Source of the DNA: Sphingomonas sp. PP-CE-3G-477
GTDB lineage: Bacteria > Pseudomonadota > Alphaproteobacteria > Sphingomonadales > Sphingomonadaceae
NCBI RefSeq assembly: GCF_003050745.1
Contig: NZ_QAOF01000007.1
Location: 1 to 64,000 of the forward strand
Reading direction: 5' to 3'
Length of the DNA stretch: 64,000 nucleotides
Shown here one piece after another: positions 42,796 through 51,750 of the stretch. Below the pieces are notes generated by a model. It made no database searches. It was not told the origin of the DNA and saw only the letters and a program-made list of their open reading frames with translations. Positions within the stretch are counted from its first letter, which is position 1; each line of letters starts with the position of its first letter. The position numbers and the translations under genes were made by a program.

Positions 42796-43968
42796 CTACA
42801 GGACTTGACCCGCGGCCCACCCGCTCGCCCATGCCCATTGGAAGTTGTAGCCGCCGAGCCACCCTGTGACATCGACCGCTTCGCCGACTGCATACAGCAT
42901 TGGTACGCGTTTGGCTTGCATTGTTTGCGATGACAGTTCCGCGGTGCTAATTCCGCCTGCGGTGACCTCGGCCTTGGCATAGCCTTCGGAGCCGTTTGGC
43001 GTGAATTGCCAATGGCTTAGCGCGCGCTCGACGTCCTGGAGTTTCCGGTCGGTGAGCGCGGAAATCTCGCTCGTCATGCCCAAACGCTCGCTCAAAGTCT
43101 CCGCGAGTCGGTCTGGAAGCGTGTTTCCGAGCAGTTTCCGGAGAGTCGCGCGCGGCGTGGTACGCTTGGCGGCGGGGAGCCAGCCGGACTCGCGATCGGG
43201 GAGAAAATCGATCCCGACGGGCTGGCCGTTGCGCCAATAGGAGGACACTTGCAGGATCGCGGGGCCGGACAGGCCGCGATGCGTGAACAGCGCGGCCTCG
43301 CGGAACGCGGTCTTGTCGGCGGTGGCGACGACTTCGGCAGCGACTCCGGACAGTTCGCGGAACAGCGTCTCGTCCCCGCCAAGCGTCAATGGGACGAGCG
43401 CGGGGCGGGGTTCGACGACCTTCAGCCCGAACTGCCGCGCGAGATCATAGGCGAACCCGGTCGCGCCCATCTTCGGGATCGATGGGCCTCCGGTGGCGAT
43501 GACGAGCGCAGACGCGGTGACGGTGCGGCCGTCGAGCGATACGCGGTAGCGGCCGTGTGCGTGCTCGACTCCGGTGACTGCGCGGCCGAGCGACAGGTCG
43601 ACGCGGCCCTTGTCGCATTCGTCGAGGAGCATCTCGACGATCTGCTTCGCGGAGCCGTCGCAGAAGAGTTGGCCGAGCGTCTTCTCGTGCCACGCGATGC
43701 CGTAGGATTCGACGAGCGCGAGGAAATCCTGTGCGGTGTAGCGGCCGAGTGCGGACTTGGCGAAATGCGGGTTGGCGGAGATGTAGCGGTCGGCGGCGGT
43801 GTGGACGTTGGTGAAATTGCACCGCCCGCCGCCGGAGATCAGGATCTTCTTGCCGGCCTGGTCCGCATGATCGACGAGCAGGATCTTCCGCCCGCGCTGG
43901 CCTGCGACGGCGGCGCACATGAGACCGGCTGCGCCTGCGCCGAGGATTATCGCGTCGTATTCGGACAA
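42796..43968 (-). CDS. NAD(P)/FAD-dependent oxidoreductase, YhiN/HI0933 family
   Basis: A 390-residue flavoprotein. AIILGAGAAGLMCAAVAGQRG binds FAD. GKKILISGGGRCNFTNV is the family's diagnostic motif. ALVIATGGPSIPKMGATGFA and the C-terminal MLYAVGEAVDVTGWLGGYNF, followed by QWAWASG, complete the signature. The reaction of this family is not settled. The start MSEYDAIILGAG is clear. It stands alone, followed upstream by a long repeat-rich gap. Confidence 0.88.
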   Translation of the reverse strand: MSEYDAIILGAGAAGLMCAAVAGQRGRKILLVDHADQAGKKILISGGGRCNFTNVHTAADRYISANPHFAKSALGRYTAQDFLALVESYGIAWHEKTLGQLFCDGSAKQIVEMLLDECDKGRVDLSLGRAVTGVEHAHGRYRVSLDGRTVTASALVIATGGPSIPKMGATGFAYDLARQFGLKVVEPRPALVPLTLGGDETLFRELSGVAAEVVATADKTAFREAALFTHRGLSGPAILQVSSYWRNGQPVGIDFLPDRESGWLPAAKRTTPRATLRKLLGNTLPDRLAETLSERLGMTSEISALTDRKLQDVERALSHWQFTPNGSEGYAKAEVTAGGISTAELSSQTMQAKRVPMLYAVGEAVDVTGWLGGYNFQWAWASGWAAGQVL

Positions 43969-44016
43969 GTGTCGCTCCGTGCGGCTTGGTTGCGCGAGCC
44001 GCTAGTCAAGAATGTT

Positions 44017-44064
44017 TCCCCGCGAAGGCGGGGACCCAGACTGGGCTCCCGCCTTCGCGGGAGA
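44017..44064. repeat. 48-bp CCCCGCGAAGGCGGGG element, copy 2
   Basis: All 48 bp are identical to the copy at 22584-22631, including both hairpins and the ACCCAGACTGGG linker. The flanks differ, so this is an interspersed repeat, not a duplicated region. Confidence 0.9.
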
Positions 44065-44150
44065 CAAGGGGTGGTCGCTGTAGCGTGTTCGGAGTGTGCC
44101 ACATAGGTGGTGAGGCGTTCGTAAGTCTACGAGACTAATGTGCCAGATAG

Positions 44151-44257
44151 CACCACCCCGGCGAAGGCCGGGGCCCAGTTGGGGGACGGCAGTGGCGCAA
44201 GTTGCGCCTCGTTACTGCAACCTTTCCAACTGGGCCCCGGCCTTCGCCGGGGTGGCG
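44151..44257. repeat. CACCCCGGCGAAGGCCGGGG pair
   Basis: CACCCCGGCGAAGGCCGGGG plus CCCAGTTG at the left is mirrored by CAACTGGG plus CCCCGGCCTTCGCCGGGGTG at the right, with a variable spacer of about 50 bp. The same element is found at 51841-51948. Confidence 0.88.
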
Positions 44258-44342
44258 GCACCTGAGATGGTGGCTTGTGAAAGAGCGACAATCTCCGATG
44301 GCACCGTGCATCATAGCGGACTGAACGCCCGCCCCCTTCTGC

Positions 44343-44443
44343 TCCCTCTCCCCTCCGGGGAGAGGGTCGGGGTGAGGGGCCGCCAAGCAGTGCGTCGCCA
44401 GGAACAGCCCCTCACCCAACCCTCTCCCCGGAGGGGAGAGGGC
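44343..44443. repeat. CTCTCCCCTCCGGGGAGAG pair
   Basis: CCCTCTCCCCTCCGGGGAGAGG with GGGTGAGGGG is mirrored by CCCCTCACCC and CCTCTCCCCGGAGGGGAGAGG. The same family occurs at 47677-47776. Confidence 0.88.
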
Positions 44444-44457
44444 TTCTGGCTCCCAAC

Positions 44458-44640
44458 CTACCGCAGCTTGGCGATATTCAACGAGTCTTCCTTAGCCCGA
44501 ACCTTCACCGACTCCTCACTCCGAGTCAGCGCCTTGGCGATCGCCTTCAACGCCATGCCCTTCTTCGCCAGCGTATGCAGCTTCTGGATCTCGTCCTGCG
44601 TCCACGCCTGACGATGCCGTTCGAATTTCGCTTCAGCCAT
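44458..44640 (-). CDS. Small HTH-like protein coupled to a Gre factor
   Basis: A 60-residue, lysine-rich protein: MAEAKFERHRQAWTQDEIQK, LHTLAKKGMALKAIAKALTR, SEESVKVRAKEDSLNIAKLR. The pattern W-T--E---L--L---G---K-IA-AL-RSE-SV--RA resembles the helix-turn-helix of GcrA or SANT/Myb-type small proteins, so it may bind DNA. Its ATG overlaps the stop of the Gre-type gene (TGATG), so the two are likely translated together. No target is known. Confidence 0.7.
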   Translation of the reverse strand: MAEAKFERHRQAWTQDEIQKLHTLAKKGMALKAIAKALTRSEESVKVRAKEDSLNIAKLR

Positions 44641-45107
44641 CAGCCGTCATCCTTGTCGATCGCCAGAACCTCGATCGCGTCCGCCTTGTCCGCGAACGCG
44701 ACCGTCTCGCCAACCGCCGCGCCCATCAGTGCACGCGCCAGCGGTGCCGAGAACGCCAGCCGGTCCTCGCCCGGCTCAGCCTCGTCACCACCCACAATCG
44801 CAATTACGCGCTCAGCGCCGTTCATCCGAACACGAACGCGCGATCCGATCCCGACTTCATCATCCTCCGGCGAAGGCGCGAGTTCGGCGGTCGTCTGGCG
44901 CGTGAGCCAATAGCGCAGGTCGCGCAGCAGCAGCTTCCGCGCTTCCTCATCCGTCTCTGCAGCAACCGCAGCCTCGATCGCGACCACCCGCTCGCCGAGC
45001 AACCGAAGCCCGCGCGCCGTGACCAGATTAGGCCCCGGCGCGATCGGCTGTTCGAACTTCGGCTCGAGATGTTCCTCGTCACTCTCGCGACGAAACGCGA
45101 CACTCAT
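44640..45107 (-). CDS. GreA/GreB-family transcription elongation factor
   Basis: A 155-residue protein with an N-terminal helical region (about 30-75, RLLGERVVAIEAAVAAETDE and onward, shorter than in E. coli GreA/GreB). The C-terminal FKBP-like Gre domain has VGIGSRVRVRMNG, RLAFSAPLARALMGAAVGETVAF and a final beta-strand. Gre factors rescue backtracked RNA polymerase by stimulating transcript cleavage. The acidic residues needed at the coiled-coil tip could not be confirmed by eye, so an Rnk-like (anti-Gre) role remains possible. Confidence 0.75.
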   Translation of the reverse strand: MSVAFRRESDEEHLEPKFEQPIAPGPNLVTARGLRLLGERVVAIEAAVAAETDEEARKLLLRDLRYWLTRQTTAELAPSPEDDEVGIGSRVRVRMNGAERVIAIVGGDEAEPGEDRLAFSAPLARALMGAAVGETVAFADKADAIEVLAIDKDDG

Positions 45108-45111
45108 GACC

Positions 45112-45855
45112 TTACTTCAGACACGCGACGATTCCAGCGATCGCCGCCAGCGTCCCGTCGACGTTCTTCACCTTCACGACGTCCAGCCCAAGCTGCTCCG
45201 CCGGATAATCATTCCCACCCGGAAAGATCGCGTCGCCGATGAACATCATCTTGTCGAGCGCGATCCCGCTCGCCTCGTTGAGCTTCTTCAAGCCGTAGGC
45301 CTTGTCGACACCCTCACGCGTGATGTCGATCGAGGTCGCCCCGCCCATGTTGATCGACAGCCCCGGCAGGCGCTTCTGCAGATCCGCCTGGATGACCTTG
45401 CGCTTGGCGAAGTCCGGATCCCAGCTGTGCTTCGCATCGATCGGCGCTTCCTGTCCGAGTGCGGAGAACGTGATCTGGCTCCCGCGATCCTCGATCCGCT
45501 CGCCCCAAGTCTGCTCCGGCACGAAACCAGTGGCTTCCAACGACTCGTCGAACGCGTGCAAGATCTTCTGCTTCTCGTCGTCCTCGAACAGCTCGGCATA
45601 CACCGCGCGCCATTCGCCATCGAACCGGTACAGCTTGGTGCCGGTCGTCGGCATCAGCCACAGCTTGGTGCGATCCGCGCGCTCGGGCAGGCGCGACGCG
45701 ACCTGCTTTTCGAACTGCGGCCAGTCGCCGCCCGAGATCACCGCGACATGCGCGACGTCGAGCAGGTTCGCCAGCGCCTCGCCCATCGGCTCCTGCAGGG
45801 GCTGCTTGCTCTCGGCCAGCGTTCCATCAAGGTCGAAGGCAACCAACTCTTTCAT
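45112..45855 (-). CDS. HAD-IIB phosphatase, phosphomannomutase-like
   Basis: A 247-residue HAD-superfamily protein. Motif I is VAFDLDGTLAESKQPL, motif II is VAVISGGDWPQF, and the cap and final segment are SIDITREGVDKAYGLKKL and MMFIGDAIFPGGNDYPAEQL. The last, with the GGND box, is typical of eukaryotic-type phosphomannomutases. It may interconvert mannose-1- and 6-phosphate or act as a sugar phosphatase. Its ATG overlaps the stop of the next HAD gene (ATGA). Confidence 0.82.
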   Translation of the reverse strand: MKELVAFDLDGTLAESKQPLQEPMGEALANLLDVAHVAVISGGDWPQFEKQVASRLPERADRTKLWLMPTTGTKLYRFDGEWRAVYAELFEDDEKQKILHAFDESLEATGFVPEQTWGERIEDRGSQITFSALGQEAPIDAKHSWDPDFAKRKVIQADLQKRLPGLSINMGGATSIDITREGVDKAYGLKKLNEASGIALDKMMFIGDAIFPGGNDYPAEQLGLDVVKVKNVDGTLAAIAGIVACLK

Positions 45856-46667
45856 GCGGAAACTCCAGTAAGGATAAACGTATCGATCGCGTACGCGACG
45901 CCATCGGCATCGTTCGCGCTGGTAATCTCGTGCGCGACGTCACGGACAGTCTGTGGCGCGTTGCCCATCGCAATCGCCAGCTTGGCGCGCTTGAGCATCG
46001 CGATGTCGTTGGCCTGATCGCCGATCGCCGCGGTCTCGGTCAGCGAGATCCCGAACGCGTCCGCCAGTTCCTCGATCCCGCTGCCCTTGTTGCCGGCGAC
46101 AGGCGTGATGTCGAGGTAATAGGTCTGCGACTGGACGATCGTCGCCTGCGTATCGAACTTGGCGGCGACCTTTGCATGCAGGTCGCGCAACAGATCCTCG
46201 TCATCGCTGACGAACGTCACCTTGTCGGCCTTGGCTAGCAGGTCGGTGAAGTCGGAGACGATCACCGGGTCCTGCGCGGAGGCTTTCTTCTCGCTGCCAA
46301 CATGCCCGCCCTGGTCGGTGCTGGCATACCAGACGTCGCCTGCGAAGAACCACGTGTCGACCGGCGCGTCACCGATGATCTCCATCGCGCCGCGGACAAC
46401 ATCGATGTCGATCATGTGGTGCTCGATCACGGTGCCGTCGCGCTTGAACACGATCCCGCCGTTGAACGCGCCCATCGGCTCGTCGATGCCGAGCAGGTCC
46501 GCGATCGGCATCATCCCCGACCGCGGCCGCGCGCTGATGATCGTGAAGCCAAGACCCGCCGCCTTCAGGCGCTTGACCGCATCGACAGTCGCGGGCGTCA
46601 CCTTCTTTTCCTTGTCGACGAGCGTGCCGTCGACATCGGAGACCAGCAGCTTGATCGCACCATTCAT
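45852..46667 (-). CDS. Cof-type HAD phosphatase
   Basis: From the ATG at 46667 the product is 271 residues. Motif I is LLVSDVDGTLVDKEKKVT, motif II is FTIISARPRSGM, the Lys motif is GNKGSGIEELADAFG, and the Asp motif IV is AIGDQANDIAMLKRA. This is the Cof/YidA-type sugar-phosphate phosphatase subfamily. It starts 8 bp after gnd and overlaps the next HAD gene, so it is part of the pentose phosphate operon. Confidence 0.85.
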   Translation of the reverse strand: MNGAIKLLVSDVDGTLVDKEKKVTPATVDAVKRLKAAGLGFTIISARPRSGMMPIADLLGIDEPMGAFNGGIVFKRDGTVIEHHMIDIDVVRGAMEIIGDAPVDTWFFAGDVWYASTDQGGHVGSEKKASAQDPVIVSDFTDLLAKADKVTFVSDDEDLLRDLHAKVAAKFDTQATIVQSQTYYLDITPVAGNKGSGIEELADAFGISLTETAAIGDQANDIAMLKRAKLAIAMGNAPQTVRDVAHEITSANDADGVAYAIDTFILTGVSA

Positions 46668-46675
46668 GTCGGCGC

Positions 46676-47659
46676 TCACTGCGGCATCTCGACATGACCG
46701 CCAAAGCCATAGCGCATCGCCGACAACAGCTTGTCGCCGAACGTATGGTCCACGCGGCTGCGATAGCGCGCATACAGCGCGGCGCTCAGCACGTTGGCGG
46801 GCACCTTCTCCTCCATTGCCGCGTCGATCGTCCACTGGCCCTCGCCCGAGTCCGCGACGCTCCCGCTGAAGCCTTCGAGCTTGCCGTCCTTCGCCAGCGC
46901 GATCGCCGACAGGTCGAGCAGCCACGACGAGATCACGCTGCCGCGACGCCAGACTTCGGCGACGTCGGTCAGGTTGATGTCGAAGCGCTCCTCCTCGACG
47001 ACATGCTCGCCCGACTTGCCCTTGAGGATGTCGAAGCCCTCGGCATAGGCCTGCATCAGGCCGTATTCGATGCCGTTATGCACCATCTTGACGAAGTGCC
47101 CGGCACCCGAGGGGCCTGCGTGGATATAGCCCTTCTCGGCGCGCGGATCGGCCTGGCCCTCGATGCGGCCCGGCGTGCGGACGATCGTTCCCATGCCCGG
47201 CGCCAGCGTCTCGAAGATCGGATCGAGCAGGTCGACCGTTTCCTTGTCGCCGCCGATCATCATGCAATAGCCGCGCTCGAGGCCCCACACGCCGCCCGAC
47301 GTGCCGACGTCGACATAGTGGATGCCCTTCTCGGCCAGTTCCTTCGCGCGGCGGACGTCGTCCTTGTAGAAGCTGTTGCCGCCGTCGATGATGATATCGC
47401 CCGAGTTCGACTTCGCGGCGATCGCCTGGACGGTGCTCTCGGTCGGCTCGCCCGCGGGGACCATGACCCACCAGATCGCCGGGGTGTCGAGCTTGGCGTG
47501 CATGTCGTCGAGCGAGTCCGCCCCGATCGCGCCGTCGGCGGCGAGCTTCTTCACGGCTTCGGCATCGCGGTCGAACGCGACGACTTCGTGGCCGTTCTTC
47601 ATCAACCGGCGCGCGATGTTGCCGCCCATCCGGCCGAGGCCGATCAGTCCGATCTTCAT
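46676..47659 (-). CDS. gnd: 6-phosphogluconate dehydrogenase, decarboxylating
   Basis: From the ATG at 47659 the protein is 327 residues, the short form. [19 protein letters not shown] binds the cofactor, [16 protein letters not shown] is the substrate loop, and [19 protein letters not shown] contains the catalytic Lys and His-Asn. The C-terminus [20 protein letters not shown] is normal for the short form, which often uses NAD. It turns 6-phosphogluconate into ribulose-5-phosphate and CO2. A palindromic pair separates it from transaldolase. Confidence 0.9.
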   Translation of the reverse strand: MKIGLIGLGRMGGNIARRLMKNGHEVVAFDRDAEAVKKLAADGAIGADSLDDMHAKLDTPAIWWVMVPAGEPTESTVQAIAAKSNSGDIIIDGGNSFYKDDVRRAKELAEKGIHYVDVGTSGGVWGLERGYCMMIGGDKETVDLLDPIFETLAPGMGTIVRTPGRIEGQADPRAEKGYIHAGPSGAGHFVKMVHNGIEYGLMQAYAEGFDILKGKSGEHVVEEERFDINLTDVAEVWRRGSVISSWLLDLSAIALAKDGKLEGFSGSVADSGEGQWTIDAAMEEKVPANVLSAALYARYRSRVDHTFGDKLLSAMRYGFGGHVEMPQ

Positions 47660-47676
47660 GGGGAATTCCTTGCTTA

Positions 47677-47776
47677 CCCCCTCTCCCCGCCGGGGAGAGG
47701 GTTGGGGTGAGGGGCAGTTGGGGAGGGCAGCGCTCGCGTCGCCCCTCACCCAGCCCTCTCCCCAACGGGGAGAGGG
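47677..47776. repeat. CTCTCCCCGCCGGGGAGAG pair
   Basis: CCCCCTCTCCCCGCCGGGGAGAGG with GGGGTGAGGGG is mirrored by CCCCTCACCC and CCTCTCCCCAACGGGGAGAGG. It lies in the 126-bp gap between gnd and tal and belongs to the 44343 family. Confidence 0.85.
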
Positions 47777-47785
47777 AGCAGACGT

Positions 47786-48910
47786 TTACGCCGTTGCGGG
47801 CTGCTTCTTGGCGATCGAGCCGAGCAGGTCGTCGAACGCCTTCACGAACGACGCCACGCCCTCCTCGACCAGCTTGCCGGTCACGCCGTTCAGGTCGAGG
47901 CCCAGCCGCTCGGCTTCGGCCAGCGTATGCTTCGCGCCCTCGACGTCCTCCGTGATCGTCTCCGCCGCAGTGCCGTGGTCGCGGAACGCGTCCATCGTCT
48001 TCGGCGGCATCGTGTTGACCGTATCCTTGCCGATCAGCGTGTCGATGTAGAGCGTATCGGGATAGCTCGGATCCTTCACGCCGGTCGACGCCCACAGCAG
48101 ACGCTGCGGCTGCGCACCCTTGGCGGCCAGCGCCTGCCAGCGATCCGACTTCAGGAAGTCGAGATACCATTGATACGCCATCTTCGCGTTGGCGATCGCG
48201 ACCTTGCCACGGACCGCCTTCAGCGCCTCGGCCTCGGCATCGCCCTTCTCCAGACGCGCATCGATCTCCTTGTCGATCGACGAATCGATCCGGCTGACGA
48301 AGAAGCTCGCAACGCTGGCGATCTTGTCGATCGGCTGCCCCTGCTTGACGCGCTCCTCGAGTCCCGCCGCATAGGCCTCGGCAACGCGAATGTACGCGTC
48401 GAGCGCGAACAACAGCGTAACGTTGACGTTGATGCCGCTGGCGATCGTCGACGAGATCGCCGGACCGCCCGCGAGCGTCCCAGGGATCTTGATCATCAGG
48501 TTCGGCCGATCCACCGCCGCCCACAGCTTCTTCGCCTCGGCGATCGTCGCGTCGGTGTCGTCCGAGATATACGGCGACACTTCCAGGCTGACATAACCGT
48601 CCTTCGCGTCGAGCTTGTCATAGACCGGCTTCAACGTCTCCGCCGCCGCCTTGATGTCCTGGATCGCCAGATGCTCGTAGCGGTCGATCGTCGCCGCGCC
48701 GGCATGCTGCTTGTCGTATTCGGCGAGCGTCGAGTCATAGGCATCGCCGTGACCCATCGCCTTTTCGAAGATCGACGGGTTCGACGTGACGCCGGTCAGG
48801 CCGTCCTCGTCGACCAGCTTCTGGAGACCACCGGCCTCCAGGAACTTCCGGTCGACGAAATCGAGCCATACCGCCTGGCCGAAGCCTTCGAGATCGTTGA
48901 GCGCACCCAT
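47786..48910 (-). CDS. tal: Transaldolase
   Basis: From the ATG at 48910 (sharing one base with the tkt stop) the product is 374 residues. TGVTSNPSIFEKAM, VSLEVSPYISDDTDATI, NLMIKIPGT (Schiff-base Lys near 145) and NVNVTLLFALDAYIRVAEAY match the long transaldolase class. PQRLLWASTGVKDPSYPDTL completes it. It transfers dihydroxyacetone units between sedoheptulose-7-phosphate and glyceraldehyde-3-phosphate. The frame continues further upstream only as a shadow of tkt. Confidence 0.9.
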   Translation of the reverse strand: MGALNDLEGFGQAVWLDFVDRKFLEAGGLQKLVDEDGLTGVTSNPSIFEKAMGHGDAYDSTLAEYDKQHAGAATIDRYEHLAIQDIKAAAETLKPVYDKLDAKDGYVSLEVSPYISDDTDATIAEAKKLWAAVDRPNLMIKIPGTLAGGPAISSTIASGINVNVTLLFALDAYIRVAEAYAAGLEERVKQGQPIDKIASVASFFVSRIDSSIDKEIDARLEKGDAEAEALKAVRGKVAIANAKMAYQWYLDFLKSDRWQALAAKGAQPQRLLWASTGVKDPSYPDTLYIDTLIGKDTVNTMPPKTMDAFRDHGTAAETITEDVEGAKHTLAEAERLGLDLNGVTGKLVEEGVASFVKAFDDLLGSIAKKQPATA

Positions 48911-51000
48911 CACTTGGTCTCCATCACTTGGCGGGCGACCTTGACGACATTGTCGACGGTGAACCCGAACTTGTCCTGTAGCTTCGCGAGCGGTGCCGAA
49001 GCCCCGAAGGTCGACATCGTCACGGTCGCGCCGTCGAGCCCGACATAGCGGTCCCAACCGATCGACCCGGCCATCTCGACCGCAACGCGCGCGCGCACTT
49101 CGCGCGGCAACACGCTTTCCTTATACGCGGCGTCCTGCAGTTCGTAGCGATACCAGCTCGGCATCGACACGACCCGGCTCTTCACGCCGTCCGCCGTCAG
49201 CTTCTCGTGCGCCTCGACGACCAGCGACACTTCGCTGCCGGTCGCGATCAGGATCACGTCAGGCGTGAAGTCGCTATCCGCGAGGACGTAGCCGCCCTTT
49301 TCGAGCCCGTCGGCACTCGCATATTTAGTCCGGTCGAGCGTCGGCAGGGCCTGGCGCGACATGATCAGCGCGGCGGGCGTGCTGGCGTCCTTCAGGACCG
49401 CCTTCCATGCGGCGACGACTTCGTTCGCGTCGCTCGGACGGATCGTGTCGAGACCGGGGATCGCACGCAACGTGGCGAGATGCTCGATCGGCTGGTGCGT
49501 CGGGCCGTCCTCGCCGACACCGATCGAGTCGTGCGTGAATACCCAGATCGCGCCGACTTCCATGATCGCGGACAGGCGCACCGGCGCGCGCATGTAGTCG
49601 GCGAACACCAGGAAGGTGGAGCCGTAGGAGCGCAGATGCGACAGCGCCATGCCGTTGACGATCGCGCCCATGCCGTGTTCGCGGATGCCGAAATGGAAGT
49701 TCCGACCGGCGTAATTTTCCGCCTCGAACGAGGGCTGGCCCTTGATGTCGGTCTTGGTCGACGGCGCGAGATCGGCCGAACCACCGATCAGCCACGGCAC
49801 CTTCGCCGCGATCGCATTGAGCACCTTGCCGCCCGAATCGCGGCTGGCGACGCCCTTGGCATCCGCCTCGAACGTCGGGATGTCGGCATCCCAGCCCTCG
49901 GGCAGCTCATCCTTGAGCAACAGGTCCAGTTCGGCGGACAGCTCGGGATAGGCACCGCGATACTTGTCGGTCAGCGCGACCCACTCGTCGCGCAACTTGG
50001 CACCACGCTCGGCGATCGCACCGTTGAAATGCTCGATCACGCCGTCGGGCACGTAGAACGACTTGTCCTCGGGCCAGCCGTACGCCTGCTTGGTGAGGCG
50101 GATATTCTCTTCGCCGAGCGGCTCGCCGTGCGCCTTCTCGCTGCCCGCCTTGGGGCTGCCGTAACCGATCACCGAGTGCACGACGATGAAGGTCGGCTTG
50201 TCGTTGGTCGCCTTGAACGTCTCGATCGCACGGCTCAACGCGGCGGTGTCGTTCGCGTCGTCGATATGGATGACATTCCAGCCATAGGCGTCGAAACGAA
50301 GGCCGACATCCTCGTCGAACGCCAGATCGGTCGCGCCCTCGATCGAGATATGGTTGCTGTCGTAGATCCAGCACAGGTTGCTGAGCTTCAGATGCCCGGC
50401 GAGGCTCGCTGCCTCGGCCGAAACGCCCTCCATCATGTCGCCGTCGCCACAGATCGTGTAGACGTCATGGTCGAACAGCGTGAAGCCGTCCTTGTTGTAG
50501 CGCGCGGCGAGCCAGCGCTCGGCGATCGCCATGCCGACCGAATTGCCGCAACCCTGGCCGAGCGGCCCCGTGGTGGTCTCGACGCCCGTCGTGTGACGGT
50601 ATTCCGGGTGACCCGGCGTCTTCGACGACAGCTGGCGGAACTGCTCGATATCGGCGAGGCTGACGGCCTCCTTGCCGGTCTTGTTACCGTCCGCGTCGAT
50701 CTCTTCGATCTTGGCGAGGTGGATCAGCGAATAGAGCAGCATCGACGCATGGCCGACCGACAGCACGAAACGGTCGCGGTTGGGCCAGTCGGCGTGCTTG
50801 GGATCGTAGCGCAGGAACTTCGACCAGAGCGTGTAGCCGACCGGCGCAAGGGCCATCGGCGTGCCGGGGTGGCCCGAATTGGCCTTCTGCACGGCGTCCA
50901 TCGACAGCGTGCGGATGGTATCGATCGCCAGACGCTCGGGGGAGCCGTCCTCGTGCAGCATAGGGTCCGCCTTGGTGGGGGCGGTTGCGGTATCGGTCAT
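48910..51000 (-). CDS. tkt: Transketolase
   Basis: A 696-residue thiamine-diphosphate enzyme. NSGHPGTPMALAPVGYTLW, TTGPLGQGCGNSVGMAIAER and CGDGDMMEGVSAEAASLAGH, with the GDG cofactor motif, are all present. DSIGVGEDGPTHQPIEHLATLR is the pyrimidine-domain signature. It transfers two-carbon units between pentose and hexose phosphates. The start MTDTATAPTKADPMLHEDG is supported by alignment to the family. It lies between rpiA and tal in one minus-strand operon. Confidence 0.92.
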   Translation of the reverse strand: MTDTATAPTKADPMLHEDGSPERLAIDTIRTLSMDAVQKANSGHPGTPMALAPVGYTLWSKFLRYDPKHADWPNRDRFVLSVGHASMLLYSLIHLAKIEEIDADGNKTGKEAVSLADIEQFRQLSSKTPGHPEYRHTTGVETTTGPLGQGCGNSVGMAIAERWLAARYNKDGFTLFDHDVYTICGDGDMMEGVSAEAASLAGHLKLSNLCWIYDSNHISIEGATDLAFDEDVGLRFDAYGWNVIHIDDANDTAALSRAIETFKATNDKPTFIVVHSVIGYGSPKAGSEKAHGEPLGEENIRLTKQAYGWPEDKSFYVPDGVIEHFNGAIAERGAKLRDEWVALTDKYRGAYPELSAELDLLLKDELPEGWDADIPTFEADAKGVASRDSGGKVLNAIAAKVPWLIGGSADLAPSTKTDIKGQPSFEAENYAGRNFHFGIREHGMGAIVNGMALSHLRSYGSTFLVFADYMRAPVRLSAIMEVGAIWVFTHDSIGVGEDGPTHQPIEHLATLRAIPGLDTIRPSDANEVVAAWKAVLKDASTPAALIMSRQALPTLDRTKYASADGLEKGGYVLADSDFTPDVILIATGSEVSLVVEAHEKLTADGVKSRVVSMPSWYRYELQDAAYKESVLPREVRARVAVEMAGSIGWDRYVGLDGATVTMSTFGASAPLAKLQDKFGFTVDNVVKVARQVMETK

Positions 51001-51069
51001 GGAAGAAGCCTCGCTCTAGACGGTGACCGAACGCCGCGCATCCGATCTGGTTGCCAACATAGGATGCCT

Positions 51070-51750
51070 TTAGTCGGATGCACCCGTCCGTTCCAGTCGC
51101 GTAACGACGCCATCGGTGGCAATATACGCGGCATCGACCTCGTCGAGGAACAGCCCGTGGCCGAGAATGCCGGGGATCGCGGCAAGCGTGGCGGCGGTTG
51201 CGCGGGGGGCGTCGAGGGTGGCGAAGTGGCAGTCGATGACGAGATTGCCTTGGTCCGTCCGGTAGTTGTCGCGGATGATCGGGGCAGCGCCGATGTCGGT
51301 GAGCACGCGCATGACGTAGGCGCTGGCGAAGGGGAGCACCTCGACTGGCAGCTTGGCCGCGCCGATCCGGTCGACGCGCTTGGAGCCGTCGGCGATCACG
51401 ACCATCCGTGCCGAGCTTGCGGCGACGATCTTCTCCCGCAGCATCGCCCCGCCTGCGCCCTTGATGGCGAAACACCGCGAGTCGATCTCGTCCGCGCCGT
51501 CGATCGTCAGGTCGACATGGGCGATGGTGGCGAAGTCGAGGATCTCGATGCCGAGTTCGCGGGCAAGTTTGCCGGAAGCGTCCGATGTAACGACGGCGTG
51601 GATTTGCAGACCTTGAGCGACACGATCGCCGAGCGCCTGGATCGCGAATGCCGCAGTCGAGCCAGTCCCCAGCCCAACCAGCATTCCGTCCCGAACTTCC
51701 GCCACGGCAGCGACCGCCGCAGCCTTCTTGTCGTCGTCGATCGAAGCCAT
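51070..51750 (-). CDS. rpiA: Ribose-5-phosphate isomerase A
   Basis: A 226-residue enzyme. VGLGTGSTAAFAIQALG is the phosphate-binding loop, LTIDGADEIDSRCFAIKGAG contains the catalytic aspartates and lysine, and LREKIVAASS follows. It interconverts ribose- and ribulose-5-phosphate. It is the first gene of the rpiA-tkt-tal-gnd pentose phosphate cluster. The ATG at 51750 is clear; a repeat element lies just upstream. Confidence 0.92.
   Translation of the reverse strand: MASIDDDKKAAAVAAVAEVRDGMLVGLGTGSTAAFAIQALGDRVAQGLQIHAVVTSDASGKLARELGIEILDFATIAHVDLTIDGADEIDSRCFAIKGAGGAMLREKIVAASSARMVVIADGSKRVDRIGAAKLPVEVLPFASAYVMRVLTDIGAAPIIRDNYRTDQGNLVIDCHFATLDAPRATAATLAAIPGILGHGLFLDEVDAAYIATDGVVTRLERTGASD

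Larger units (their letters stand above)
43969..44457. other. Gene-free 490-bp gap with three repeat elements
   Basis: No credible gene is visible between the YhiN-like gene and the 60-residue gene. The gap holds a 48-bp element (44017-44064), a CACCCCGGCGAAGG pair (44151-44257) and a CTCTCCCC pair (44343-44443). It is the densest repeat stretch in the window. Confidence 0.75.
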
